A stretch of 31,139 nt of DNA, from positions 1 to 31,139 of the forward strand of contig JAUCBJ010006955.1 of assembly GCA_032718475.1 (NCBI GenBank). Reading direction: 5' to 3'. Positions 11,668-19,545 of this stretch are shown in pieces (positions within the stretch are counted from its first letter, which is position 1; every line of letters starts with the position of its first letter). A program made the translations under genes and the position numbers. Below the pieces are notes generated by a model. It was given only the letters and a program-made list of their open reading frames with translations. It was not told the DNA's origin and did no database searches. The stretch is from Nemertoderma westbladi. Lineage: Eukaryota; Xenacoelomorpha; Nemertodermatida; Nemertodermatidae.

Positions 11668-12309
11668 TTCAGAGTCTGGTTGGTTCTCATATCGTGGTTC
11701 AGAGTTTGCTTGGTTCACATATTGTGGTTCAGAGTTTGGTTGGTTCACATATTGTGGTTCAGAGTTTGGTTGGTTCTCATATAGTGGTTCAGAGTTTGGT
11801 TGGTTCACATATCGTGGTTCAGAGTTTGGTTGGTTCACATATTGTTGTTCAGATTTTGGTTGGTTCTCATATCGTGGTTCAGAGTTTGGTTGGTTCACAT
11901 ATTGTGGTTCAGAGTTTGGTTGGTTCACATATTGTGGTTTAGAGTTTGGTTGGTTCACATATCGTGGTTTAGAGTTTCGTTAGTTCACATATTGTGGTTC
12001 AGAGTTTGGTTGGTTCACATATTGTGGTTCAGAGTGTGGTTGGTTCACATATCGTGGTTCAGAGTTTCGTTAGTTCACATATTGTGGTTCAGAGATTGTT
12101 TGGTTCACATATTGTGGTTCAGAGTTTGGTTGGTTCTCATATTGTGGTTCAGAGTTTGGTTGGTTCACATATTGTCGTTCAGAGTTTGGTTGGTTCACAT
12201 ATTGTGGTTAAGAGTTTGGTTGGTTCTCATATCGTGGTTCAGAGTTTGGTTGGTTCACATATTGTCGTTCAGAGTTTGGTTGGTTCACATATTGTGGTTC
12301 TGAGTTTGG

Positions 12310-13690
12310 TTGGTTCTCATATCGTGGTTCAGAGTTTGGTTGGTTTACATATCGTGGTTTAGAGTTTGGTTGGTTCACATATCCTGGTTCAGAGTTTGGT
12401 TGGTTCACATATCGTGGTTCAGAGTTTGGTTGGTTCATATATCCTGGTTCAGAGTTTGGTTGGTTCTCATATCGTGGTTCAGAGTTTGGTTGGTTCACAT
12501 ATCCTGGTTCAGAGTTTGGTTGGTTCACATATCGTGGTTCAGAGTTTGGTTGGTTCACATATCCTGGTTCAGAGTTTGGTTGGTTCACATATCGTGGTTC
12601 AGAGTTTGGTTAGTTCACATATCGTGGTTCAGAGTTTGGTTGGTTCATATATCGTGGTTCAGAGTTTGGTTAGTTCACATATCGTGGTTCAGAGTTTGGT
12701 TGGTTCACATATCGTGGTTCAGAGTTTGGTTGGTTAACATATCCTGGTTCAGAGTTTGGTTGGTTCACATATCGTGGTTCAGAGTTTGGTTGGTTCACAT
12801 ATCCTGGTTCAGAGTTTGGTTGGTTCACATATTGTGGTTCAGAGTTTGGTTGGTTCTCATATTGTGGTTCAGAGTTTGGTTGGTTCACATATTGTCGTTC
12901 AGAGTTTGGTTGGTTCACATATTGTGGTTCAGAGTTTGGTTGGTTCTCATATCGTGGTTCAGAGTTTGGTTGGTTCACATATTGTCGTTCAGAGTTTGGT
13001 TGGTTCACATATTGTGGTTCTGAGTTTGGTTGGTTCTCATATCGTGGTTCAGAGTTTGGTTGGTTCACATATCGTGGTTTAGAGTTTGGTTGGTTCACAT
13101 ATCCTGGTTCAGAGTTTGGTTGGTTCACATATCGTGGTTCAGAGTTTGGTTGGTTCATATATCCTGGTTCAGAGTTTGGTTGGTTCTCATATCGTGGTTC
13201 AGAGTTTGGTTGGTTCACATATCCTGGTTCAGAGTTTGGTTGGTTCACATATCGTGGTTCAGAGTTTGGTTGGTTCACATATCCTGGTTCAGAGTTTGGT
13301 TGGTTCACATATCGTGGTTCAGAGTTTGGTTAGTTCACATATCGTGGTTCAGAGTTTGGTTGGTTCATATATCGTGGTTCAGAGTTTGGTTAGTTCACAT
13401 ATCGTGGTTCAGAGTTTGGTTGGTTCACATATCGTGGTTCAGAGTTTGGTTGGTTCTCATATCGTGGTTCAGAGTTTGGTTGGTTCACATATCGTGGTTC
13501 AGAGTTTGGTTGGTTCACATATCCTGGTTCAGAGTTTGGTTGGTTCACATATCGTGGTTCAGAGTTTGGTTGGTTCATATATCCTGGTTCAGAGTTTGGT
13601 TGGTTCTCATATCGTGGTTCAGAGTTTGGTTGGTTCACATATCCTGTCGTTCAGAGTTTGGTTGGTTCACATATTGTGGTTCTGAGTTTG
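12310..13690. repeat. 720-bp higher-order duplication with cgtgg/cctgg alternation
   Basis: From about 12310 the array repeats with a 720-bp offset (24 units), for example 12366 against 13086. Within it, cgtgg and cctgg units alternate, giving a 60-bp dimer. A third partial copy begins after the out-of-register unit at about 13643-13650. Confidence 0.75.
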
Positions 13691-14297
13691 GTTGGTTCTC
13701 ATATCGTGGTTCAGAGTTTGGTTGGTTCACATATCGTGGTTCAGAGTTTGGTTGGTTCACATATCCTGGTTCAGAGTTTGGTTGGTTCACATATCGTGGT
13801 TCAGAGTTTGGTTGGTTCATATATCCTGGTTCAGAGTTTGGTTGGTTCTCATATCGTGGTTCAGAGTTTGGTTGGTTCACATATCCTGGTTCAGAGTTTG
13901 GTTGGTTCACATATCGTGGTTCAGAGTTTGGTTGGTTCACATATCCTGGTTCAGAGTTTGGTTGGTTCACATATCGTGGTTCAGAGTTTGGTTAGTTCAC
14001 ATATCGTGGTTCAGAGTTTGGTTGGTTCATATATCGTGGTTCAGAGTTTGGTTAGTTCACATATCGTGGTTCAGAGTTTGGTTGGTTCACATATCGTGGT
14101 TCAGAGTTTGGTTGGTTCACATATCGTGGTTCAGAGTTTGGCTGATTCCCACATCGTTCACATATCCTATATAATTATCAGCTTATGAGGTTTTGCTGGA
14201 ATATATTCGACTATATTTAGTAGATTTCGGTAGTTGAATTCGGAAATGATTCTCGGTGTTATACCTATTAGACCAATAATTTAATAATTTTAATTTA

Positions 14298-14862
14298 AAA
14301 ATAAAGTTACACGAAGTGGGGACTTCGCGCAGCACGAAGTTGGCAGAGCCTTAGCGAATTGACACTGTTAGGGGGTAGGTCAATTTATGCAAATAGTCAC
14401 GTTGGCCCTCTAGCGGCAGACTGGAGAACTGCAGATGGATTCGCCTCCTTTGAAAGTCACAGCTAATGGTCTAATACATATCTGCCAAGTTTCAGCTTAA
14501 ACGGATTAAAAGCAAAGAAATGGGAGGGCATTTAATGTTTAGACATGTGGCCCTCTAGCGGGAGACCATTGCACTGATGGTGTCTGAAAGTCTCTCAAAA
14601 ATCTCAACTTTTGCTCATATTGATACCTACAAATTTTCAACTTGGCAGCTTTAAATCCGACAAAGTTATTAGCATGTCAAAATCGTAACGACGACGACAA
14701 CGACGACGACGACAACGACGACGACGACAACGACGACGACGACGACGACGACAACTATTTGCATAAATTGACCCACCCCCTAACAGTGTCAATTCGCTAA
14801 GGCTCCGCCAACTTCGTGGCTCGCCCCACAATGAAGTTTGTACAAAATAAAATAAAGTTACA
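14298..14862 (-). mobile_element. inverted-repeat (MITE-like) element, short copy
   Basis: Two 64-bp inverted arms lie at 14334-14397 and 14754-14817 and differ at about two positions; they include cttagcgaattgacactg. An additional outer end, acacgaagtgggg...cgcgcagcacg, is at 14309-14333. Between the arms are a 315-bp unit shared with the larger copy at 24975-26626 and an (acg)n run. The 14-bp sequence aaaataaagttaca flanks the whole at 14298-14311 and 14849-14862, a possible target-site duplication. No transposase is encoded, so it would be non-autonomous. The minus assignment is only relative to the larger copy, which lies in the opposite orientation. Confidence 0.8.
14688..14753. repeat. 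(ACG)n microsatellite
   Basis: A run of acg triplets with a few aac interruptions lies inside the short inverted-repeat element. Its counterpart, in opposite orientation, is at 25057-25140. The Arg-rich open frames it makes are artefacts. Confidence 0.9.
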
Positions 14863-14922
14863 ATGACAATGACGATGAGATGGACTGATCTGATTATAAA
14901 ATAATTTGTAATATAAAATCAA

Positions 14923-14928
14923 TTTAAT
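14923..14928 (-). promoter_or_regulatory. candidate poly(A) signal of the Roco gene
   Basis: The minus strand reads attaaa about 40 bp past the Roco stop codon. This is the commonest variant of the AATAAA signal. The region is A+T-rich, so a chance match is possible. Confidence 0.3.
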
Positions 14929-14968
14929 AACCTTATAATATATTATATTTACAGTCCACTACTATTGC

Positions 14969-17900
14969 CTAACTGTCTTTATGTTTTTTTCTAGTTAGTA
15001 ATTTAACTAAGTGGCTCTGGTTAGTTTTATTCAATAATTCACAGAATACAATAAAGTCATCATAAGGTCTCCTTTTAATGGCTTCTATTAGTTCGCTGTT
15101 TTTTTGTAAACCAGTCGGCTGATATTTGATCTGCTCAATAAGATTATCAGTAAGAATATTTCTACTTCTCAATAGCGGTAACAATTCACTCAGCTCCATG
15201 TTATAAACCAGTTCAACTTTATTCCTCATAAGAATATTTTCAAATTCTACATCAACGTTTCCTTTTATCATATCTACTAAATGTTGTTGGTTTGTTTGTG
15301 TTAAACTATCCATAAATACTTTCATAATGAACTCTGATTTCCCTTTCAGAGATTCTATAATGGCTCGGCTCTTTAGTATTTTAGTTTCTCTTGTTTCTAT
15401 AAACTGAATCTGATCATTGTTTAGTATAAAACTTTTTTCGATATATAGTAATAACTCGGTTGGTTCAAGTTTTTCTTCAAATATTTTTGTTTCAACTTTT
15501 AAATATTCCTGATCCTTTGATTTAACTAAAAACCAAGTTTTATATTCCTGAGTTTCTATACTTGCATTATTCTCACACGTAATTATTGGTTTACTCAAAC
15601 AATCTGGTAGTAGAATAAAGTGGATACAGGATTCATTGTGGCATTTATATAGGCCATGCCTTTCACATTTATATGAACAAGGACATGTTACTTTCAATTG
15701 AAAATCAACAATATTGTTCATTTTTCCAGCTGATATAAGTTCTCCCAAGCTGTCAACAATGTAATCTTTTACTCTGTTTGCAAAATCAGAATCTGGAGGA
15801 CTTATAATATTTTCGTAGCTATCAATATTATCTTTAGGTTTCATAAGAACTTTTCTTACAATTTGAACTTTTATTCTAGAAAAATGCCTTGGAGACACAT
15901 ATAGAATTATATCGTGATCAACATCAAAGTATATAACTACAGACCGGTAGTAAAGAGTTGGTTCAGATTTAATATCTCCAATGAGATACGACCATTCTAT
16001 AAGGCGTTTTACTAGTCGATAAAATAGACCCTCAGGTAAAAAACCATTAAATGCAATAAAAAATTCAATATCATTCGCTTTAATAGGGTAAATAGGCTGA
16101 TTGGAATTTTTAAGTCTACAAGGTACATAATATGATTTATTCATTTTTGACTTTTTTAACAATGTTTCTGATTCGTCTCCATTACCTGGCACAGTTTCTC
16201 CTATTCTTTCACATATTAAATCAAAACGCTCTAGGATTTTTAACATAAAAGTTTTTTTGAGTCCCATATAACCCCAGATATCGTCCAGTAGATCCCAGTG
16301 CAATATACCCTTGTCATCCAAATCTTCAAAATATTTCAAATTTTTCCAATTGATATGTTCTTTGACTGTAATAATACTGGCAAACATTGAACTTATCCAC
16401 TCTGGTTTCAATATAATTGTATCACGCAACGATTCTTCATCAAAATAGATAATTCTACCTCTATCATGGTAAAATTCTAACATTGTCTTTAAACCGGGGT
16501 ATTCAAATTCTACTTTTATTTCCTTTAACTTACATTCTAAATCTATAATATCAATGTATACGTCATCATTTTTAAGTAATTGAGTTACAAGTTTTTCAAA
16601 TTTTAAATAATCCAAAGGAATTTCTTCCTTAAATTTGTCCATTTCTTTAACAATTTCTAGCTGTAAGTTTTGAAGTTCTTCATCTGAATCTGATCTTGCC
16701 TCTTTGCTATTTTCCACAGCAAATGCTTCTTTAACTAAAATATTGCAATGCAATGTGGACTTTAATAGTCGGAAAATTTCTTTAAACTTTTTACGAGCTA
16801 AAATGTTCTGAGTTTCTGGATCTTCATGCAAACTGGCTTTCTTTGTTCCAACTAAGAATACTGGAGGACCAGAAATATTTGCTCCACGTTCTGAATTATT
16901 TTTACCAAATGTAAATATATTGCGCAACCAAAAATCAATAAATTCTATATTAGTCATCTCGATATATATCTTATTTATATTCTCTTCATCGGCTCTGAAT
17001 ATAATGTTGGCTGTTTTATCAGCATCTTGGGTAAGATCAAAAACAACGATATAAATAGCCCGTCTACTTAGAAACATCTGATGGGTTGTGTAATAAATAC
17101 ATTGGCCACCAAAATCGACTATCTGTAGAGAAAAGCGACTGTCTTCCTCATTAAATTTAGCCAGAATATCTTGAGGTTTACCAGATAACAATATATCCTC
17201 TATACCTTTTGTGACTTCTGAAGGGATATCATATTTATTGTCCTCAAATTTTGATTCATATGGTGTTACGACTTTTCCGCTATCAGATGTATTTCCTCTT
17301 TCGCTATCTACTGAAATATCTTCTCTAATTTCCTTGCTGCTTTCTATTTTAACAGGCTTATCATAAGAACTGGTTCTATTATTCATGTCTCTATCGCTAT
17401 TTTCACCAGATATTACTGATAAAGTTGACTGGGTGCCATCAGTGTATATTTTTTCACTGTCCACATTAGAAGCATCTTCTTGAACTTTGAATTCTAGAAC
17501 ACTTTTTGCAACTTTCTTTGCAACAGCATTATCTGGATCAGCCTCTAAAATATCAACATTCTTTAAATTAGTCCAGTCTGTGTGTTTATCAGTATCTATA
17601 ACACAATTAGCCACTGAATCAATACCATCTGTTATTGGTTCATTAATATCAAACGGTTGACCAATAAGGGCCTTCTTCAAACTAGTTTTACCAGCCCTCT
17701 CTTGTCCCACTAACATTAACCGGGTATTCAGTATCCATGTAGTCCCTTTAGAAAGAGCTGCTTTATAAGCAGCCAATGCTTCTGGGCCTCTCGCCAGTAT
17801 CTCTATTGGCAGTTTTTGTTCTTTAATATAATTAATTAAAAATTTTGGAAGTTTCAGTGTATTTGATCCACTTATATTCATAATCATAAGTCCCATGTCT

Positions 17901-18280
17901 CTGAATTTATTAACAATTTCTATTGTTGAAATTTCATTTAAACCCCAAATACTAACCAGATTCTGGGTTGTTAGCTCAGAAATATCTGCATCCAGTCTAA
18001 AGTAAAGTTCTTTCTCTTTATCTGAAAGAACATCAACAGTAGATATAATTATATCAGTTATCTTACCCTGGAATGGTTTATTTATGGGACCAACCCATCC
18101 AATATACTCAACAATTTCCTTTAATTCTTCAGCTTCCACCAATATACCTTCCACCTGTTTGATACTTTTCTTTGTTTCAGTTTGACCTTCACGGAACGTA
18201 TCAATTACTGTAATTGTGCCGCCATCATCTCCTGCATAAAGTATAATTATTGTTAAGTTGTCTTTCCACAGAGTTGACAT
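14969..18280 (-). CDS. Roco-family GTPase with tandem C-terminal CARD-like domains
   Basis: A 1,103-residue single-exon frame. Residues 85-155 resemble the winged helix that follows NB-ARC/NACHT domains (SIWGLNE...LPKFLINYIKEQ). The linker RGPEALAAYKAAL (164-176) leads into Roc, with P-loop GQERAGKTS (192-200) and G3 DFGGQ (389-393). The G4 position reads GTKKA (478-482) and lacks the usual Asp. A roughly 120-residue acidic Ser/Asp-rich insert (250-370) separates P-loop and G3. COR covers about 550-850 (YFDEESLRDTIILKPEWI; YVSPRHFSRIKVQIV). A Cys-rich patch follows (866-894). Two CARD-like segments end the protein, about 935-1008 and 1012-1095 (VFCELLNKTNQSHLVKLL). Roco proteins are GTP-regulated dimeric signalling proteins; CARDs recruit partners in immune and death pathways, so an adaptor role is inferred. 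No kinase or LRR is present. In-frame TAA lies three codons upstream of the ATG, but a missing 5' exon remains possible. It ends in TAG. Confidence 0.9.
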   Translation of the reverse strand: MSTLWKDNLTIIILYAGDDGGTITVIDTFREGQTETKKSIKQVEGILVEAEELKEIVEYIGWVGPINKPFQGKITDIIISTVDVLSDKEKELYFRLDADISELTTQNLVSIWGLNEISTIEIVNKFRDMGLMIMNISGSNTLKLPKFLINYIKEQKLPIEILARGPEALAAYKAALSKGTTWILNTRLMLVGQERAGKTSLKKALIGQPFDINEPITDGIDSVANCVIDTDKHTDWTNLKNVDILEADPDNAVAKKVAKSVLEFKVQEDASNVDSEKIYTDGTQSTLSVISGENSDRDMNNRTSSYDKPVKIESSKEIREDISVDSERGNTSDSGKVVTPYESKFEDNKYDIPSEVTKGIEDILLSGKPQDILAKFNEEDSRFSLQIVDFGGQCIYYTTHQMFLSRRAIYIVVFDLTQDADKTANIIFRADEENINKIYIEMTNIEFIDFWLRNIFTFGKNNSERGANISGPPVFLVGTKKASLHEDPETQNILARKKFKEIFRLLKSTLHCNILVKEAFAVENSKEARSDSDEELQNLQLEIVKEMDKFKEEIPLDYLKFEKLVTQLLKNDDVYIDIIDLECKLKEIKVEFEYPGLKTMLEFYHDRGRIIYFDEESLRDTIILKPEWISSMFASIITVKEHINWKNLKYFEDLDDKGILHWDLLDDIWGYMGLKKTFMLKILERFDLICERIGETVPGNGDESETLLKKSKMNKSYYVPCRLKNSNQPIYPIKANDIEFFIAFNGFLPEGLFYRLVKRLIEWSYLIGDIKSEPTLYYRSVVIYFDVDHDIILYVSPRHFSRIKVQIVRKVLMKPKDNIDSYENIISPPDSDFANRVKDYIVDSLGELISAGKMNNIVDFQLKVTCPCSYKCERHGLYKCHNESCIHFILLPDCLSKPIITCENNASIETQEYKTWFLVKSKDQEYLKVETKIFEEKLEPTELLLYIEKSFILNNDQIQFIETRETKILKSRAIIESLKGKSEFIMKVFMDSLTQTNQQHLVDMIKGNVDVEFENILMRNKVELVYNMELSELLPLLRSRNILTDNLIEQIKYQPTGLQKNSELIEAIKRRPYDDFIVFCELLNKTNQSHLVKLLTRKKHKDS

Positions 18281-18761
18281 CCAATATTACGATGAAAAAT
18301 TCTGGGTTGGAGCAAGTTAAATATTATTAATCAAATTACAAATATAATTATAAATATAATTCGTTAGGGTCTCCAATATGCACCTACGGTCCCTATACGT
18401 TTCCCTGCCTATGTCTTCTGTTTTTTGGTTACAACATTTATTCTGGTTTTAGTGCAATTTTCAACAGATATCAAGTCATACATTACGTTAGTCAATTCTG
18501 CAATTTATATTAGAATTTGTACTTTATTGATAACTGGCAGGCAATACCCGAGGCATGTTACCCGGTATTTCCCGCTACTGGCATAGGCCTACTGGCGTAC
18601 TGGTACCGGTATAGGCCTACTGACGTACCGGTACCCAGTACCGGTACCGAACGTGAATTAAACTTTTCGAAAAGTGGTCTATAACGACCGCTGGTTAAAG
18701 TTATACACACATGCCAAGTTCCAGCGCAATCCCTCCGCCCGTTTTGGAGGAGTTCGAACAC

Positions 18762-18782
18762 AGAGAGAGAGAGAGAGAGAGA
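18762..18782. repeat. (GA)n microsatellite, short
   Basis: About ten ag dinucleotides at the end of the first 281-bp unit. Confidence 0.9.
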
Positions 18783-19038
18783 TAATTTGATTTTTATAGG
18801 TATATATATATATACTAGCAGGCAATACCCGAGGCATGTTACCCGGTATTTACCGCTACCGGCATAGGCATACTGGCGTACTGGTACCGGTATAGGCCTA
18901 CTGACGTACCGGTACCTAGTACCGGTACCGAACGTGAATTAAACTATTCGAAAAGTGGCCTATAACGACCGCTGGTTAAAGTTATACACACATGCCAAGT
19001 TCCAGCGCAATCCCTCTGCCCGTTTTGGAGGAGTTCGA

Positions 19039-19042
<4 letters not shown>

Positions 19043-19095
<53 letters not shown>
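19043..19095. repeat. (GA)n microsatellite, long
   Basis: About 26 ag dinucleotides at the end of the second 281-bp unit. Arg-Glu and Ser-Leu open frames across it are artefacts. Confidence 0.95.
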
Positions 19096-19098
<3 letters not shown>

Positions 19099-19289
19099 TG
19101 ATTTTTATAGGTATAGATTGATAATGAAAGCGCTGAGCTACCGAAATATACATGTAATTATATTTGACATTTGATTAATAATATTTAACTTGCTCCAACC
19201 CAGAATTTTTCATCGAATATAACTGACATCTCAAACTTTCTTATAGTTAATCCAAAATTACGTATTATAGCAAGGATAAACGGACAATA

Positions 19290-19470
19290 GGCGGGACAAT
19301 AGGCGGGACAAAAGGCGGGACAAAAGGCGGGACATTAGGCGGGATAATAGGCGGGACAATAGGCGGGACAATAGGCAGGACAATATGCGGGGCAATAGGC
19401 GGGACAAGAGGCGGGACAATAGGCGGGACAATAGGCGGGACAATAGGCGGGACAATAGGCGGGACAATAG
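19290..19470. repeat. 12-bp minisatellite with GC-box-like core, 15 copies
   Basis: The unit ggcgggacaata occurs 15 times with a few substitutions (ggcaggacaata, tgcggggcaata, ggcgggataata). The minus strand reads as Pro-Pro-Ile-Val or Leu-Leu-Ser-Arg repeats, which I treat as artefacts. The array lies about 1 kb upstream of the Roco ATG. The core ggcggg resembles an Sp1/KLF GC box or half of an E2F site. Confidence 0.95.
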
Positions 19471-19545
19471 GATGGTTAAAATTATAAAAATATGTTTTTT
19501 GCAATATTTCTGAGCCGAAGTGAAGCTGAAATACAATATCTCACT

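Larger units (their letters stand above)
8401..12360. repeat. 1,851-bp higher-order duplication that includes the SINE
   Basis: The sequence around 8401-10511 reappears 1,851 bp downstream, with the SINE at 9531 and again at 11382. The offset equals 52 units of 30 bp plus the 286-bp SINE and its 5-bp target duplication. Differences between copies are few; for example gttttgttgg at about 10033 versus gtttggttgg at about 11884. Confidence 0.85.
7152..14167. repeat. 30-bp minisatellite, about 214 copies, with two SINE insertions
   Basis: Units of exactly 30 bp contain gttcacatatcgtgg followed by ttcagagtttggttg. They run almost unbroken from 7152 to a degenerate end at about 14167, apart from SINE copies at 9531-9816 and 11382-11667. 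Because 30 is a multiple of three and the unit has no stop in most frames, long open frames appear on both strands (minus NQPNSEPRYV; plus VVQSLVGSHI and VHISWFRVWL). Variants such as gttaaaag and gttagttcac put stops into the longest minus frame, there is no start context or non-repetitive domain, and all frames degrade equally, so I do not call a gene. Common variants are cctgg for cgtgg, ttgtgg for tcgtgg (a CpG transition), and ttctcat for ttcacat. Confidence 0.98.
18537..19113. repeat. 281-bp tandem duplication inside the 47-bp-TIR element
   Basis: The block starting ggcaggcaatacccgagg near 18537 repeats near 18818 with few differences. It contains dense ggtacc/ggtaccggt inverted motifs and the phrase catgccaagttccagcgc, and ends in gttcgaacacag plus (GA)n. 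The two copies differ mainly in the length of the GA run. Confidence 0.9.
18290..19215. mobile_element. non-autonomous element with perfect 47-bp terminal inverted repeats
   Basis: The arms 18290-18336 and 19169-19215 are exact reverse complements over 47 bp; the left starts cgatgaaaaattctgggttg. Weaker inverted similarity continues inwards for about 25 bp more. Inside are two copies of a 281-bp unit, each ending in a (GA)n run. No transposase is encoded. A+T-rich sequence (aatatta left, aatataa right) abuts both ends, but no clear target duplication can be fixed. The element lies 9 bp upstream of the Roco start codon, so it occupies what should be that gene's promoter or an intron boundary. 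The superfamily is not assigned. Confidence 0.85.

Noticed and set aside
7126-14188. Long open frames on both strands in the 30-bp array
   Set aside because: They exist in several frames at once, are stopped by ordinary unit variants, and have no unique domain, signal peptide or clear start.
14637-14831. Arg-rich open frame (also at 24922-25191)
   Set aside because: The Arg run is the CGN reading of a trinucleotide microsatellite inside a non-coding inverted-repeat element.
18558-19174. Small open frames with Ser-Leu or Arg-Glu runs
   Set aside because: They are readings of (GA)n microsatellites in the 47-bp-TIR element.
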